A stretch of 58,286 nt of DNA from an uncultured Caryophanales bacterium (GCA_947648915.1 CANSPQ010000006.1:1-58286); one strand, 5' to 3'. Positions 1 to 12,021 are shown, numbered from the stretch's first letter. Notes: generated by a model from the letters alone, not told the origin. Numbers and translations are program-made.

Positions 1-35
1 TTATTTGGTATATCTACACCTTTAATACGTGCCAT
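1..35 (-). CDS. rpsM: 30S ribosomal protein S13, N-terminal fragment (runs off window)
   Basis: Reverse complement reads MARIKGVDIPN; upstream RBS; next to rpmJ/infA. Confidence 0.85.
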   Translation of the reverse strand, partial: MARIKGVDIPN

Positions 36-50
36 AAAACACCTCCTATA

Positions 51-164
51 TTAACCTTGTCTTTGTTTATGCTTAGGGTTTTCGCAAATTACGATTTTCT
101 TACCCTTACGCGTAACGATTTTACATTTTGGACAAATTTTTTTAATTGATGGTTTTACTTTCAT
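51..164 (-). CDS. rpmJ: 50S ribosomal protein L36, zinc type (not in ORF track because short)
   Basis: Manual translation [37 protein letters not shown]. Confidence 0.97.
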   Translation of the reverse strand: MKVKPSIKKICPKCKIVTRKGKKIVICENPKHKQRQG

Positions 165-175
165 TTAATTCCCTC

Positions 176-439
176 CTATTTCCTATAGGTTATGCGCCCA
201 CGTGTTAAATCATATTCTGATAATTCTAACACCACCGTATCACCCGGTAAAATGCGAATATAGTTCATTCGGATTTTACCAGAAACGTGAGCCACTACAG
301 TGTGTTTATTTTCTAACTCTACTCTGAATTGTCCACCAGGTAGAACTTCTAGTACTTTTCCTTCCACTTCAATTGCAGCTTTTTTTACTTTATCAGCTAC
401 TTGTGTGTTATTTTTTTTATTAACTGGTTTCTTTGGCAT
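176..439 (-). CDS. infA: Translation initiation factor IF-1 with a Lys-rich N-terminal extension
   Basis: [65 protein letters not shown]. Confidence 0.97.
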   Translation of the reverse strand: MPKKPVNKKNNTQVADKVKKAAIEVEGKVLEVLPGGQFRVELENKHTVVAHVSGKIRMNYIRILPGDTVVLELSEYDLTRGRITYRK

Positions 440-443
440 ATTA

Positions 444-1190
444 TCACCTCTTCGTTAATATTTCGTATCCATCTTTGGTCACCAAAATGGTGTGTTCAAA
501 ATGGGCAGATGCTTTATCATCACCCGTTACAATGGTCCAATCATCATCCAATAGATAGACTTCTGCAGTTCCTAAATTGAGCATTGGTTCAATCGCAATC
601 GTCATACCTTCTTTTAAGATAGGACCAGTTCCAAGTTTCCCATAGTTTGGCACATCAGGATCTTCATGTACTTGCGTCCCAATCCCGTGTCCTACAAGTT
701 CTTTTACAACACCTAAATGACACTTTTTCGCATACTGTTCAATAGCATATCCAATATCTCCAAGGTGTGCCCCTGCATGTACGACAGATAATCCTTGATA
801 CAAAGCTTCTTCGGTTTGTTCTAACAACCTAGATATCTCACTACTGACTTTTCCGACTGGATAAGACCAAGCCGAATCACCATGATATCCTTGGTAACAA
901 GCACCAATATCAAGCTTTACAATATCTCCACTTCTCAGTTTACGATTTGACGGAATTCCATGTACCACTTCTTCATTGATAGAAATACATATCGTCCCTG
1001 GAAATCCATACAAGTTTTTAAAAGATGGCGCTGCGCCTGAATCTAGAATAAATTTCTCTGCCAAATCATTCAACTCTTTTGTTGTAATTCCAGCCTTAAT
1101 ATATTGCTTTAAATACTTATGTGTATTTCCTACAATTTCTCCTGCCTTGCGCATCAAATCTATCTCATGCTCTGATTTTATTGTAATCAT
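444..1190 (-). CDS. map: Type I methionine aminopeptidase
   Basis: [30 protein letters not shown]; spc operon position. Confidence 0.97.
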   Translation of the reverse strand: MITIKSEHEIDLMRKAGEIVGNTHKYLKQYIKAGITTKELNDLAEKFILDSGAAPSFKNLYGFPGTICISINEEVVHGIPSNRKLRSGDIVKLDIGACYQGYHGDSAWSYPVGKVSSEISRLLEQTEEALYQGLSVVHAGAHLGDIGYAIEQYAKKCHLGVVKELVGHGIGTQVHEDPDVPNYGKLGTGPILKEGMTIAIEPMLNLGTAEVYLLDDDWTIVTGDDKASAHFEHTILVTKDGYEILTKR

Positions 1191-1843
1191 AGACGCTCCA
1201 CAATGCTTTCAATTTGTTTAAAAACTTCAGCAGTAGATACAGAACTATCGACTTCATATAAAAGTCCTTTTTCCTTATAATAAGTAATCAAAGGTTCTGT
1301 CTGATCAATATAAGTTTCAAAACGAACTTTAAATGTTTCTTCATTATCATCACTTCGTTTTGTAAGCTCTATTCCACAATCATTACAAATGCCCTTTACA
1401 CTTGGTTGATTTTCTTCTATCATGTCATTGTAAACATGACCACACTTTGGACAAGAGATACGACCTACAATACGTTTCAAAGCCAAATCATAATCAACGG
1501 ATAAATAGATAACTGCTGATAATTCTTGGTTTTTAGATTGTAATAATTGATTGTATCCTTCTGCTTGATTTACATTGCGAGGAAATCCATCCAATATATA
1601 TCCAGATGTATCTTGAATTGTCTTTAATTTATTTTCCAATAATTGAAAGACAACTCCATCGTCTATCAATTTACCAGACTGCATTTGTTCTTGAAGCATA
1701 TGTCCCATTTCGTCATCTTTCTGCATCGCCTCACGAAGCAAATCTCCTGTTGAAATATGAACAAAGCCATACTTCTTACAAAGTAAATCTGATTGCGTTC
1801 CTTTTCCTGCCGCAGGTGGAGCAAGTAAGATGATACTCTTCAT
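1187..1843 (-). CDS. adk: Adenylate kinase with Cys4 lid
   Basis: LAPPAAGKGTQ P-loop; ISTGDLLR; CPKCGHVYN...CNDCG lid; ATGA overlap with map. Confidence 0.97.
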   Translation of the reverse strand: MKSIILLAPPAAGKGTQSDLLCKKYGFVHISTGDLLREAMQKDDEMGHMLQEQMQSGKLIDDGVVFQLLENKLKTIQDTSGYILDGFPRNVNQAEGYNQLLQSKNQELSAVIYLSVDYDLALKRIVGRISCPKCGHVYNDMIEENQPSVKGICNDCGIELTKRSDDNEETFKVRFETYIDQTEPLITYYKEKGLLYEVDSSVSTAEVFKQIESIVERL

Positions 1844-3120
1844 CGATTGCGCCTTCTTTTGGTATATCCATTACGTGTAACCAGTTCACTATCTAATTGT
1901 TTATAAGTCTCTAAGGCAACTCCAACTACAATTAATAGTCCAGTTCCACCAATTCTTACACTAGTTGGTAAGCTTGAAACAGCTCCGAACACAATTGGAA
2001 GACCAGCAATGACTGCTAAAGATAAGGCCCCAACTGTTGTAATACGTTTTAATGTTTTGCTGATATATTTGACTGTTTCATCCCCTGGACGAATTCCTGG
2101 AATAAAACCACCATTTTGACTTAAATTTTCAGCAAGTTCCTTTGGTTTTAATTGTAAGAATGTATAAAAGTATGCAAATGCAAATATACATACAATATAA
2201 ATCACAAAACCAGTTCCACTTGTCATCGTTAAATACTTACTTACAAATAACTTAAAGCCATCATTTTTGATAAAACTTGCAAGTATTCCTGGAATTGAGA
2301 TAAATGCCGATGCCAAGATAACAGGCATAACTCCAGCTGAATTTAACTTAAATGGAATATAATTTTGACTTGCATTCATAACAGATGTCGTTGAACGATT
2401 CGCATATTGAATTGGAATTCTTCGCTCTGCACATTCTACATAAACAACACCTAAAATAATTGCAATATAAAGAAGTGCAAATAAAGCAAATTTGACAACA
2501 CCTAGTGTAACTAATTGTACTGTTCCACCAGTTACCAAATTACTCCAAGCTTCCATAAACATATTTGGCATCGTTGCAATGATACCTGCCATGATAATCA
2601 ATGAAATACCATTTCCAATTCCTTTTGCTGTAATTTGATCTCCAATCCATAATAGCAGTGAAGTTCCAGCCGTTAGAATTAACGCAAATGTCATATATTC
2701 CATTGGTGTTCCACCAGATACAAACGCAAATGAGAACATATATCCTTGAATAAACGCTAACGCAATTCCAAGATATCTTGTAATCTGATTGAGTTTAGCT
2801 CTACCTGTTCCACCTTGTTTTGAAAGTTCAGCAAAATAAGGAATAATATCCATTTGTAACAATTGGACAATGATAGATGCGGTAATATATGGCATAACAC
2901 CTAAAGCAAAAATTGAAAATTGCTCTAAAGCACCTCCACCCATTGCATTAATCAGCTCTAAAAATCCTAAATTGTCTGTTCCTAAACTTTCTTTATCAAT
3001 ACCAGGAACAATAATTGTTGTTCCTAATTTAAATAGGAATAAACATCCAAAAGTAAATAATATTTTCTTTTGTAAATCTTTATTCTTGGGATTCAATATT
3101 TGCTTAAACTTTGCAAACAT
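1840..3120 (-). CDS. secY: Preprotein translocase subunit SecY
   Basis: Multi-TM; QYANRSTTSVMNASQNYIPFKLNSAGVMPVILASA; operon position. Confidence 0.98.
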   Translation of the reverse strand: MFAKFKQILNPKNKDLQKKILFTFGCLFLFKLGTTIIVPGIDKESLGTDNLGFLELINAMGGGALEQFSIFALGVMPYITASIIVQLLQMDIIPYFAELSKQGGTGRAKLNQITRYLGIALAFIQGYMFSFAFVSGGTPMEYMTFALILTAGTSLLLWIGDQITAKGIGNGISLIIMAGIIATMPNMFMEAWSNLVTGGTVQLVTLGVVKFALFALLYIAIILGVVYVECAERRIPIQYANRSTTSVMNASQNYIPFKLNSAGVMPVILASAFISIPGILASFIKNDGFKLFVSKYLTMTSGTGFVIYIVCIFAFAYFYTFLQLKPKELAENLSQNGGFIPGIRPGDETVKYISKTLKRITTVGALSLAVIAGLPIVFGAVSSLPTSVRIGGTGLLIVVGVALETYKQLDSELVTRNGYTKRRRNR

Positions 3121-3121
3121 G

Positions 3122-3565
3122 TTAAATCACCTCTGCTTTTCCACCTAATTTTTCTATTTGTTCTTTCGCTACTTTAGAAAATTTATGTGCTCTTACATTG
3201 ATTTTCTTTTCTAACATTCCATTTCCTAGTACTTTTACACCATCTAATTGATTTTTTAAGATACCCATTTCTTTTAATAATTCTGGTGTTACAACGGCAC
3301 CATCTTCAAAATTGTTTAAATCACTTAAATTAATTACAGCATATTCAGTCTTAAAGTTCGCATTGGTGAATCCTCTTTTTGGTAATCTTCTGTATAAAGG
3401 TAATTGTCCACCTTCAAATCCAGGTCTTACGCCTCCACCACTACGGGCATTTTGTCCTTTATGACCTTTTCCACAAGTTTTTCCTAAACCACTACCAGTA
3501 CCATTTCCCACTCTTTTACGAGTTGTTCTAGCACCCTCTTGTGGTCTCATCGTATGTAACTTCAT
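3122..3565 (-). CDS. rplO: 50S ribosomal protein L15
   Basis: [37 protein letters not shown]. Confidence 0.98.
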   Translation of the reverse strand: MKLHTMRPQEGARTTRKRVGNGTGSGLGKTCGKGHKGQNARSGGGVRPGFEGGQLPLYRRLPKRGFTNANFKTEYAVINLSDLNNFEDGAVVTPELLKEMGILKNQLDGVKVLGNGMLEKKINVRAHKFSKVAKEQIEKLGGKAEVI

Positions 3566-4068
3566 TAGATTTCCTCCACTTTCTTACCACGTAATGCGGC
3601 AACTTGTTCTTTTGTTCTTTGTGATTTTAGTGCTTCTAATGTTGCATATGCCATATTAATTTTTGTATTTGATCCAAGTGATTTTGATAGGATATCTTTC
3701 ACACCCGCTAATTCAAGTACAGCACGAACTGGTCCACCAGCTTTTACTCCAGTACCTTCAGCAGCAGGTTTTAACATAACACGTGAAGCACCTCTTACTC
3801 CAATCGCGTCATGTGGAATGGTTCTTTCATCAACCAATGATATTTTCACTACGTTCTTTGTAGCAGCTTGAACAGCTTTTTTAATTGCATCTGGTACTTC
3901 ATTGGCTTTTCCAGTACCAAGACCAACTTTACCTTTTCTATCTCCTACAACAACCGTAGCAGAGAAACGGAAATGACGACCACCTTTGGTTACTTTTGTA
4001 ACACGACCTATATTGATGACTTGTTCTTCATATAGTTTTGGGCGTGGTTCTCTTTTTCTAGTTTCCAT
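3565..4068 (-). CDS. rpsE: 30S ribosomal protein S5
   Basis: [43 protein letters not shown]. Confidence 0.98.
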   Translation of the reverse strand: METRKREPRPKLYEEQVINIGRVTKVTKGGRHFRFSATVVVGDRKGKVGLGTGKANEVPDAIKKAVQAATKNVVKISLVDERTIPHDAIGVRGASRVMLKPAAEGTGVKAGGPVRAVLELAGVKDILSKSLGSNTKINMAYATLEALKSQRTKEQVAALRGKKVEEI

Positions 4069-4082
4069 TTATGACCCTCCTT

Positions 4083-4445
4083 TTAGAATTCTAATCCATT
4101 TTCACGTGCAGCATCTGCAAGTGCTTTTACACGTCCATGATATAGGTATCCGCCTCTATCAAAGACAACTTCTTTTATTTTTGCTTTTGTTGCTCTTTTT
4201 GCAAGTAATTCTCCAACCTTAGTAGCAGCTTCGATATTTCCGCCATTTTCTAGTTTGAGTTCTTTATCAATTGATGAAGCAGCTACTATAGTAGTTCCCT
4301 TTTCATCATCAATGATTTGTGCAAAAATATTTCCATTTGATCGAAACACATTTAATCTTGGTACACTAGCAGTTCCACTGATTTTTTCTCTGACACGAGC
4401 ATGTCTCGATTTACGTACATCATTTCGAGATACTTTCTTAATCAT
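4083..4445 (-). CDS. rplR: 50S ribosomal protein L18
   Basis: [18 protein letters not shown]...[26 protein letters not shown]. Confidence 0.98.
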   Translation of the reverse strand: MIKKVSRNDVRKSRHARVREKISGTASVPRLNVFRSNGNIFAQIIDDEKGTTIVAASSIDKELKLENGGNIEAATKVGELLAKRATKAKIKEVVFDRGGYLYHGRVKALADAARENGLEF

Positions 4446-4472
4446 AGTATAACTCTCCTTTACTAAATTACG

Positions 4473-5003
4473 TTATGCTGCTTTCTTTCCTTCTTTACGA
4501 CGAATAATTTCATTTTTATATTTGATACCTTTTCCTTTATATGGTTCAGGTTGTCTTATTTTTCTAATATTTGCAGCAAATTCTCCAACAAGACATTTAT
4601 CAATTCCCTTAATTGTAAGTTCTGTGTTACTAGCAGATTCTACTGTTAGCCCTACAGGTACTTCTACAATGACAGGATGTGAATAACCGGCTGTTACAGT
4701 GATTTTATTTCCACTAACCGCAAAACGATATCCAACACCAACTGCTTCTAATTCTTTTTGATAACCTTCGGTTACTCCAACAATCATGTTTTTGATATTG
4801 GCATTTGCTGTTCCATGGAAGTTTTTATACATATCATCACTTCTTGAAACAGTCAGTTCATTCCCATTTACTTGTACTGTAATATGTTCATTAATTTCAG
4901 TAGAAAGTTCACCTTTAGGACCTTTTACGGAAACAATATTTTCATTTACAGATACTGTTACATTTTCAGGTATTGTTAATATTCTATTTCCAATACGACT
5001 CAT
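4473..5003 (-). CDS. rplF: 50S ribosomal protein L6
   Basis: MSRIGNRILTIPENV...PEPYKGKGIKY. Confidence 0.98.
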   Translation of the reverse strand: MSRIGNRILTIPENVTVSVNENIVSVKGPKGELSTEINEHITVQVNGNELTVSRSDDMYKNFHGTANANIKNMIVGVTEGYQKELEAVGVGYRFAVSGNKITVTAGYSHPVIVEVPVGLTVESASNTELTIKGIDKCLVGEFAANIRKIRQPEPYKGKGIKYKNEIIRRKEGKKAA

Positions 5004-5022
5004 ACGAATCCTCCTAACCTTT

Positions 5023-5424
5023 CTACCAAATGTAAGCTAAAACTTCTCCACCTAGGGTTTGTTTTCTTGCTTCTTTGTCTGTCATAATTCCTTTTGAAGT
5101 AGACAAAATAGCAATTCCTAAACCATTTAATACTCTAGGCACTTCTTCAGCTTTTGCGTAAACACGTAAACCAGGCTTTGAAATTCTTTTGAGTCCGGTA
5201 ATGACGCGTTCTTTCTTTTCTCCATATTTTAAATTTAAAACGATAATATTTTGAACAGGATTTTTCTTGATTTTATAGTCAGAGACAAATCCTTCTTCTT
5301 TCAATATTCTAGCAATTTCAACTTTGATTTTTGAAGCGGGTACTTCAACCTCTAGATAACGCATTTGATTTGCATTACGAATTCTTGTAAGCATATCTGC
5401 GATTGGGTCGTTTACAATTCCCAT
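5023..5424 (-). CDS. rpsH: 30S ribosomal protein S8 (internal start [18 protein letters not shown] preferred over ORF track start 5451)
   Basis: S8 N-terminus begins at the internal Met; [15 protein letters not shown]-terminus. Confidence 0.95.
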   Translation of the reverse strand: MGIVNDPIADMLTRIRNANQMRYLEVEVPASKIKVEIARILKEEGFVSDYKIKKNPVQNIIVLNLKYGEKKERVITGLKRISKPGLRVYAKAEEVPRVLNGLGIAILSTSKGIMTDKEARKQTLGGEVLAYIW

Positions 5425-5444
5425 ACTATGTCCTCCCTTCCGTC

Positions 5445-5630
5445 TTACCAACTAGACTTTTTCACTCCTGGAATTTGTCCTTTGTAAGCTAATTCTCTAA
5501 AACAAATACGGCAAATTCCATATTTTTTAAGTACTGCATGAGGTCTTCCACATCTTTCGCAACGTGTATACTCACGTACTTTGAATTTTGGTTTTCTTGA
5601 TTGTTTTACAATCATACTTTTCTTAGCCAT
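5445..5630 (-). CDS. rpsZ: 30S ribosomal protein S14 type Z (zinc)
   Basis: 61 aa; [25 protein letters not shown]. Confidence 0.97.
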   Translation of the reverse strand: MAKKSMIVKQSRKPKFKVREYTRCERCGRPHAVLKKYGICRICFRELAYKGQIPGVKKSSW

Positions 5631-5648
5631 AATATCCTCCTATAATAG

Positions 5649-6188
5649 TTACTTTTTAAATGGCATACCGAAACCTTTTAAAAGATCATACGCTTCTTCA
5701 TTTGTTTTTGCTGTTGTTACAAAAACGATATCCATTCCGCGTACTTTCACAACATCATCATATACGATTTCTGAGAAAATCAATTGTTCATTTAAACCAA
5801 TTGTATAATTTCCTCTACCATCGAACGCTTTATTCGAAAGACCTCTAAAGTCCCTAACACGAGGTAATGTAATACTAATTAATTTATCTAAGAAGTTATA
5901 CATATTTTCTCCTCTAAGTGTAACTTTACAACCAATGGCTTGACCTTCTCTTACTTTAAATCCGGCAATCGCTTTTTTTGCTTTTGTCGCAACTGGTTTT
6001 TGACCTGTAATAATCTCCATGTCTTTCATTGCAGCTTCTAGCATTTTACTGTTTGAAGTTGCATCTCCAACACCCATGTTAACAACGATTTTTTCTAATT
6101 TAGGTACTTCCATTACACTTTTATAGCTATACTTTTCTCTCAAACTAGGTATGATGACTGTATTATATTTTTCTTTTAGGCGGTTCAT
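5649..6188 (-). CDS. rplE: 50S ribosomal protein L5
   Basis: [17 protein letters not shown]...[11 protein letters not shown]. Confidence 0.98.
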   Translation of the reverse strand: MNRLKEKYNTVIIPSLREKYSYKSVMEVPKLEKIVVNMGVGDATSNSKMLEAAMKDMEIITGQKPVATKAKKAIAGFKVREGQAIGCKVTLRGENMYNFLDKLISITLPRVRDFRGLSNKAFDGRGNYTIGLNEQLIFSEIVYDDVVKVRGMDIVFVTTAKTNEEAYDLLKGFGMPFKK

Positions 6189-6205
6189 ATATACCCTCCT
6201 TCCAA

Positions 6206-6514
6206 TTAATCAATGTTAGAATTCGATTTTTTCGATACTCTAATTTTCTTTCCGTTTTTATCAGTAGTATGTCCTATTCTGGTTCCCTTTTTGGTTTTAG
6301 GGTCGATAATCATTACATTGGAAGCATGAATTGGTAATTCTACTTCTACAATGCTTCCAGAAGTTTGTCCATTTGGTTTTACATGTTTTTTTGCAACATT
6401 GACACCTTCTACAACAACTTTATTGTCAGCACGTAATATTTTTGTAATGTTTCCTTCTTTTCCCTTATCTTTTCCAGAAATAACAACAACTTTATCTCCC
6501 GTTTTAAAGTTCAT
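6206..6514 (-). CDS. rplX: 50S ribosomal protein L24
   Basis: [21 protein letters not shown] motif. Confidence 0.97.
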   Translation of the reverse strand: MNFKTGDKVVVISGKDKGKEGNITKILRADNKVVVEGVNVAKKHVKPNGQTSGSIVEVELPIHASNVMIIDPKTKKGTRIGHTTDKNGKKIRVSKKSNSNID

Positions 6515-6534
6515 GTTTTCCTCCTTACTGAAAC

Positions 6535-6903
6535 TTATAACACTTCTTTCGCAAGTGATACAATTTTCATAAAATCTAAATCACGTAATTCACGTGCGAC
6601 TGGTCCAAACACACGAGTTCCAACTGGGCTCTTATCATCCTTAATAATCACACAAGCGTTATCGTCGAACTTAATATAAGACCCATCGTCTCTTCTTAGA
6701 CCAAATTTGCTTCTAACAATGACAGCTTTTACAACTTTTCCCTTTTTTACTGTACCGTTAGGAGTTGCTTTTTTTACCGTAGCAACAACGATATCTCCAA
6801 TATTTCCGGTTTTTACTTTGCTTCCACCAAGTACACGAATGACACTTACTTCACGTGCACCTGAATTATCGGCAACTTTTAAACGGCTTTCTTGTTGAAC
6901 CAT
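6535..6903 (-). CDS. rplN: 50S ribosomal protein L14
   Basis: [27 protein letters not shown]. Confidence 0.98.
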   Translation of the reverse strand: MVQQESRLKVADNSGAREVSVIRVLGGSKVKTGNIGDIVVATVKKATPNGTVKKGKVVKAVIVRSKFGLRRDDGSYIKFDDNACVIIKDDKSPVGTRVFGPVARELRDLDFMKIVSLAKEVL

Positions 6904-6924
6904 AAATTGATCCTCCTCCCAGTT

Positions 6925-7185
6925 TTATAAAATGACTGCTTTTTCCACGATTTCGACCAAACGGAAATGTTTTGTTTTTGATAATGGTCTTGTTTCTACA
7001 ATACGCACTCTATCTCCAACTTTCGCTTCGTTTTTTTCATCATGAACAGCATATTTTTTTGAATCTTTTACACGTTTTCCATATAGTGGGTCTTTTTTAT
7101 AAGTTTCTACTAAAACCGTAATGGTTTTATCTGTTTTATCACTTACAACTGTTCCTACTATTCCACGCTTACTAGTAGTTTCCAT
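6925..7185 (-). CDS. rpsQ: 30S ribosomal protein S17
   Basis: [29 protein letters not shown]. Confidence 0.97.
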   Translation of the reverse strand: METTSKRGIVGTVVSDKTDKTITVLVETYKKDPLYGKRVKDSKKYAVHDEKNEAKVGDRVRIVETRPLSKTKHFRLVEIVEKAVIL

Positions 7186-7403
7186 TAATTTTCCTCCTTC
7201 GCACTTAATTCACGCTCACGTAAGATAGTCTTCATACGAGCTACTAACTTTCTTAATTCATGAATTCTTGAAGGTTTTTCTAAATTTCCAGTAGCTTGGC
7301 TAAAACGTAAATTAAATAATTCTTCTTTGCAAGATTCTATTTTTGCAACGATTTCTTCAGTAGACATTTCTCTGATTTCCTTATTTTTCACTTGCCTCAC
7401 CAC
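7185..7403 (-). CDS. rpmC: 50S ribosomal protein L29
   Basis: [34 protein letters not shown]. Confidence 0.97.
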   Translation of the reverse strand: MVRQVKNKEIREMSTEEIVAKIESCKEELFNLRFSQATGNLEKPSRIHELRKLVARMKTILRERELSAKEEN

Positions 7404-7812
7404 TTTCTTTTGTTACAAATTTACATTTGATTGGAAGCTTATGCATCGCAAGACGTAATGCTTCACGTGCAGTTGCTTCATCCACACCTGCAACTTCAAA
7501 CATAACTTTTCCTTTTTTGACAACGGCAACCCATACTTCTGGTTGTCCTTTACCTTTACCCATACGCGTTTCTAATGGAATTTTCGTTAATGAAAGATGT
7601 GGGAAGATATTGATCCATACTTTTCCACCACGTTTCATATAACGTGTCATTGCAACACGGGCTGCTTCAATTTGTTGTTGGGTAATCCAAGCACCTTCCA
7701 TTGCCATTAAACCATATTCACCAAAGTTTACTTTTGTATTTCCTTTGGCAACACCATCATAACGTAGACGATGTGGTCTTCTATATTTCGTTCTTTTCGG
7801 AATGACTGCCAT
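7381..7812 (-). CDS. rplP: 50S ribosomal protein L16
   Basis: [11 protein letters not shown]...[19 protein letters not shown]. Confidence 0.98.
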   Translation of the reverse strand: MAVIPKRTKYRRPHRLRYDGVAKGNTKVNFGEYGLMAMEGAWITQQQIEAARVAMTRYMKRGGKVWINIFPHLSLTKIPLETRMGKGKGQPEVWVAVVKKGKVMFEVAGVDEATAREALRLAMHKLPIKCKFVTKESGEASEK

Positions 7813-8464
7813 TTGGTTTTACCTCCTTTTCTTTAGAGGCAAGGATTTCTCCTTTATAAATCCATACTTTAACACCAATTTTTCCATAAGTGGTATCGGC
7901 TTCTTTATGTGCATAATCTACATCTGCTCTTAAAGTATGTAATGGAATATTTCCTTCTGTATAACCTTCTGTTCTCGCCATATCAGCTCCACCCAAACGT
8001 CCTGATACAGAAGTTTTAATTCCTTTTGCTCCTGCCTTCATCGCATTTCTGATTGCTTTCTTTTGTGCAACACGGAATGAAACACGATTTTCAATTTGAT
8101 GTGCGATATTTTCTGCAACTAAAGCTGCATTGATATCTGGGTTTTTAATTTCCATAATAGAAATTTGAATGTTTTCATTTACCAATTTTGATAATTCATT
8201 CTTTAATTTTTCAATTTCATCTCCACCGTGTCCAATAACAACACCTGGTTTTGCAGTGTGGATAATGATGTCTGTTTTTGCTGCGTTTCTTTCAATGACT
8301 ACATTAGAAACGGATGCATCTTTTAATTTTTTTCCTAAAAACTTACGAATCTTATTATCGTTATTTAAGTATTTCGCGAAATCTTTATTGCCTGCATACC
8401 ATTTAGATTCCCAAGTTTTGTTGATTCCAATTCTAAGTCCTATCGGACTAACTTTTTGTCCCAT
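7781..8464 (-). CDS. rpsC: 30S ribosomal protein S3
   Basis: [14 protein letters not shown]...[13 protein letters not shown]...[18 protein letters not shown]. Confidence 0.98.
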   Translation of the reverse strand: MGQKVSPIGLRIGINKTWESKWYAGNKDFAKYLNNDNKIRKFLGKKLKDASVSNVVIERNAAKTDIIIHTAKPGVVIGHGGDEIEKLKNELSKLVNENIQISIMEIKNPDINAALVAENIAHQIENRVSFRVAQKKAIRNAMKAGAKGIKTSVSGRLGGADMARTEGYTEGNIPLHTLRADVDYAHKEADTTYGKIGVKVWIYKGEILASKEKEVKPNGSHSEKNEI

Positions 8465-8480
8465 CAGTTACCCTCCTTCA

Positions 8481-8816
8481 CTATTTTTCATCACTCACAA
8501 CAATTGTGATATGACTTGTTCTTTTCTTAATTGGATCCACATGTCCACGTGATCCAAATTTCATTCTTTTCATTGTTTGACCTTCATTTACATATGCTTC
8601 TTTGACATATAAAGATTCTTTATCTAAATGTAGGTTATTTTCTGCATTCGCTACTGCAGATTTTAAGACTTTATGACTTAATCTTGCAGCATCTTTATTT
8701 AAATTGCTTAAAATTGTGTCAGCTTCTACTACGCTTTTTCCACGTATCAAATCTATAACTAAACGGCACTTGCGAGGTGCGATCCTAAGGGATTTTGCAA
8801 TCGCTTTTGCTTCCAT
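8481..8816 (-). CDS. rplV: 50S ribosomal protein L22
   Basis: [23 protein letters not shown]. Confidence 0.97.
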   Translation of the reverse strand: MEAKAIAKSLRIAPRKCRLVIDLIRGKSVVEADTILSNLNKDAARLSHKVLKSAVANAENNLHLDKESLYVKEAYVNEGQTMKRMKFGSRGHVDPIKKRTSHITIVVSDEK

Positions 8817-8840
8817 TTTAGTCCTCCTTCCTGATAATTA

Positions 8841-9113
8841 CTATTTCTTATCTTTGTTATCGCCATGTCCACCAAATTTACGTGTTGGTACGAATTCACC
8901 TAATTTATGTCCAACCATATCTTCTGTAACATAAACTGGAATGAATTCTTTACCATTATGAACAGCAAATGTGTGTCCAATAAATTCAGGATAAATTGTT
9001 GAACGGCGAGACCATGTTTTAATTACTTCTTTTTTTTCTGAAGCATTTACTTTCTCAACCTTTTTCTTTAGATGTTCATCAATAAAAGGTCCTTTTTTTA
9101 AACTTCTAGCCAT
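8841..9113 (-). CDS. rpsS: 30S ribosomal protein S19
   Basis: [15 protein letters not shown]...[16 protein letters not shown]. Confidence 0.98.
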   Translation of the reverse strand: MARSLKKGPFIDEHLKKKVEKVNASEKKEVIKTWSRRSTIYPEFIGHTFAVHNGKEFIPVYVTEDMVGHKLGEFVPTRKFGGHGDNKDKK

Positions 9114-9129
9114 CTAAACCATCCTTTCA

Positions 9130-9960
9130 CTATTTTTTACGACGACGAACAATTAACTTATCAGAAGCTTTTTTGTTTTGACGTGTCTTATATCCTAATG
9201 CAGGTTTACCCCAAGGTGTAACTGGTCCTTTACGTCCGACAGGCGCACGACCTTCACCACCACCATGAGGGTGATCATTAGGGTTCATAACAGATCCACG
9301 AACTGTAGGACGAATTCCCATATGTCTTTTACGTCCTGCTTTACCAATGTTTACAAGTTCATGATCGGCATTTCCAACTTCACCAACGGTTGCTCTACAA
9401 GTACTTAACACTTTACGAACTTCTCCACTAGTAAGTCTTAACAATGTATATTTTCCTTCACGTCCTAATATTTGAACGCTAGAACCTGCTGAGCGGGCTA
9501 ATTCTCCACCTTTACCAGCTTTTAATTCTACATTATGAACCATTGTTCCTTCTGGAATGTTTTCTAAAGGTAATGCATTACCAACTTTGATATCGGCATT
9601 TACACCACTTTCAATCTTCATTCCAACTTCTAATCCTTTTGGAGCTAAGATATATCTTTTTTCTCCATCGGCATAGGTTATTAAAGCAATGTTAGCAGTT
9701 CTGTTTGGATCGTATTCGATAGAGGTAACTGTTCCAACCACACCATCTTTGTTTCGTTTGAAATCAATGATACGGTATTTTCTTTTTTCTCCACCACCAC
9801 GGTGTCTTACAGTCACTTTACCTTGATTATTACGACCACCATTTTTCTTTAATGTAACAACCAATGACTTTTCAGGAGTGGTTTTTGTGATTTCTTCATA
9901 AGTTAATTTTGTCATACCACGTGTTCCTGGAGTATTTGGTTTATAACTTTTAATCGCCAT
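9130..9960 (-). CDS. rplB: 50S ribosomal protein L2
   Basis: [16 protein letters not shown]...[39 protein letters not shown]-type C-terminus. Confidence 0.98.
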   Translation of the reverse strand: MAIKSYKPNTPGTRGMTKLTYEEITKTTPEKSLVVTLKKNGGRNNQGKVTVRHRGGGEKRKYRIIDFKRNKDGVVGTVTSIEYDPNRTANIALITYADGEKRYILAPKGLEVGMKIESGVNADIKVGNALPLENIPEGTMVHNVELKAGKGGELARSAGSSVQILGREGKYTLLRLTSGEVRKVLSTCRATVGEVGNADHELVNIGKAGRKRHMGIRPTVRGSVMNPNDHPHGGGEGRAPVGRKGPVTPWGKPALGYKTRQNKKASDKLIVRRRKK

Positions 9961-9977
9961 ATATATCCTCCTTTAGA

Positions 9978-10259
9978 TTAGTTCAGTTCAATTGAACTTC
10001 CTTCTCTTAATTTAACAATTGCTTTTTTCACTTTATTTGTTTTCCCAGCATAACGTCCAACTCTTTTTTTCTTAGGTTTTACATTTACTGTATTGACACT
10101 TTCAACCTTTACATCGAAGATACTTTCGATTGCTTGTTTGATTTGTGATTTATTTGCTTTTACATCGACACTGAATGTCATTGTATTTTGGTTTTGTGCT
10201 AAATTTGCACTTTTTTCTGTAATAATTGGTGCCTTAATAATATCTCTATAGTTATTCAT
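9978..10259 (-). CDS. rplW: 50S ribosomal protein L23
   Basis: [14 protein letters not shown]...[18 protein letters not shown]. Confidence 0.97.
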   Translation of the reverse strand: MNNYRDIIKAPIITEKSANLAQNQNTMTFSVDVKANKSQIKQAIESIFDVKVESVNTVNVKPKKKRVGRYAGKTNKVKKAIVKLREGSSIELN

Positions 10260-10882
10260 TAAACAAGCACCTCCTCTATTTGTTTGATTGCTGCTTCTGT
10301 CACAATCATATTGTCTGCAGAAACAATATCTAATGTATTAATTTCATTTACTTCTAACAAAATTACATTGTTTAGATTACGAGTTGCTAAAATCATATTT
10401 TCGTCAATTTGATCTACAACGATTAATACATTTTTTTCTACTTTTAAATCATTCAAGAAAGCTTTTGCTTCTTTGGTCTTACCAGTTTCAAAATGAATAT
10501 TATCTACAATAATTAATTCACTATTGATTGTCTTATAAGCCAAAGCTGATTTTAAAGCAAGTCTTCTTTCTTTACGATTCATCTTTTTGTCATAACTTCT
10601 ATTATGTGGTCCAAATACGATACCACCGTGATACCATTGTGCTGCACGGATACTTCCTTGTCTTGCACGTCCAGTACCTTTTTGACGCCATGGTTTTCTT
10701 CCACCACCGCTTACTTCACTACGTGTTTTGGTTTCATGAGTACCTTGTCTCATGGAATTTCTTGCTAATGTAATCGCATCATATAAAACGGCATCGTTTG
10801 GTACAATTCCCCAAACTTCTTCGTTCAATGAAATGTCGTTCACTTTTTCACCCTTAACATTTAATACAGACATTTTTTTCAT
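10259..10882 (-). CDS. rplD: 50S ribosomal protein L4
   Basis: [37 protein letters not shown]. Confidence 0.98.
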   Translation of the reverse strand: MKKMSVLNVKGEKVNDISLNEEVWGIVPNDAVLYDAITLARNSMRQGTHETKTRSEVSGGGRKPWRQKGTGRARQGSIRAAQWYHGGIVFGPHNRSYDKKMNRKERRLALKSALAYKTINSELIIVDNIHFETGKTKEAKAFLNDLKVEKNVLIVVDQIDENMILATRNLNNVILLEVNEINTLDIVSADNMIVTEAAIKQIEEVLV

Positions 10883-10897
10883 ATTATTGCCTCCCTA

Positions 10898-11695
10898 CTA
10901 ATTTTCTTCTACAGTTTCTGTAGCTTCTTCTGTTGTTTCTTCAGCAGTTTCTACTACTTCTTCTGTACTTTCTTCAGTAGATTCCAATGTTGTTTCTTCG
11001 GCTACTTCAGTTACCTCTTCAGGAATTTCTGTTACATAAGAATTTAATTCTTCTGTTTCTCTTACTTTCCCTGGATTTTTCACAGCAGTTTTGATTACTA
11101 CTAATGATTTTTTAGGTCCTGGAACATTTCCTTTTACTAAGATTACATTATTTTCTACATCTACCATAACGATTTCAAGATTTTGAATTGTTACAGTTAA
11201 CGTACCCATATGTCCTGGTAATTTTTTACCTTTGAAAACACGCATTGGTCTCATTGTACCCATTGAACCTGGTCCTCTATGATAGTGTGAACCATGTCCC
11301 ATAGGTCCTCTTGATTGTCCATGTCTTTTAATAACACCTTGGAACCCTTTTCCTTTTGTAGTTCCTGTTACATCAACAACTTCTCCTTCAGTAAAGATAT
11401 CTGCTTTTACTTCTTGTCCTAAAGAATAGTTATTTACATCTACACCCCTAATTTCTCTAAAGAAGCGCTTAGGTGTAGTATTTGCTTTGTTGGTAATTCC
11501 CATAGATGCTTTTGTTGCCAATTTTTCTCTTTTCGTATCAAAACCAAGTTGAATTGCTTCGTAACCATCATTTTCGTTAGTCTTAATTTGTGTTACCACA
11601 TTTGGTTCCACTTTGATGACAGTTACTGGAATCAATTTACCTGATTTTGTGAATACTTGGGTCATACCTTCTTTAATACCTAAGATTCCTTTCAT
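10898..11695 (-). CDS. rplC: 50S ribosomal protein L3 with ~50 aa acidic Glu/Thr/Val-rich C-terminal tail
   Basis: [47 protein letters not shown]; tail ...[33 protein letters not shown]. Confidence 0.97.
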   Translation of the reverse strand: MKGILGIKEGMTQVFTKSGKLIPVTVIKVEPNVVTQIKTNENDGYEAIQLGFDTKREKLATKASMGITNKANTTPKRFFREIRGVDVNNYSLGQEVKADIFTEGEVVDVTGTTKGKGFQGVIKRHGQSRGPMGHGSHYHRGPGSMGTMRPMRVFKGKKLPGHMGTLTVTIQNLEIVMVDVENNVILVKGNVPGPKKSLVVIKTAVKNPGKVRETEELNSYVTEIPEEVTEVAEETTLESTEESTEEVVETAEETTEEATETVEEN

Positions 11696-11712
11696 AACTT
11701 TTCCTCCTTAAA

Positions 11713-12021
11713 TTATAATTTGATTTGAATATCAACACCGCTTGGAATTTCTAGATGTGTTAATGCATCTACTGTTTCCTTGCTTGGATTGTTGATTACA
11801 ATAAGTCTCTTGTGTGTTCTTTTCTCAAATTGTTCTCTTGAGTCTTTGTATTTGTGTACTGCTCTTAAGATGGTGATTTTTTCAACTTCTGTTGGTAGTG
11901 GAATTGGTCCACTAATGCTACCACCTGTTCTTTTTACAGTTTCCACAATTTTAGCACAAGCAACATCCAAACTTTTGTGTTCAAATGCCTTTAATTTGAT
12001 ACTAACTTTTGTTGCAGCCAT
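11713..12021 (-). CDS. rpsJ: 30S ribosomal protein S10
   Basis: [37 protein letters not shown]. Confidence 0.98.
   Translation of the reverse strand: MAATKVSIKLKAFEHKSLDVACAKIVETVKRTGGSISGPIPLPTEVEKITILRAVHKYKDSREQFEKRTHKRLIVINNPSKETVDALTHLEIPSGVDIQIKL

Noticed and set aside
976-1221. Plus-strand ORFs antisense to operon genes (here and e.g. 2870-3148, 8169-8552, 21429-21824, 51798-52212)
   Set aside because: They are shadows of well-supported minus-strand genes, with low-complexity composition and no RBS or recognisable domains.
8540-8560. CACGTG-containing sequences in ribosomal genes (e.g. ~8547, ~190) as extra parS sites
   Set aside because: Only the central CACGTG matches; flanks do not fit TGTTTC...GAAACA.
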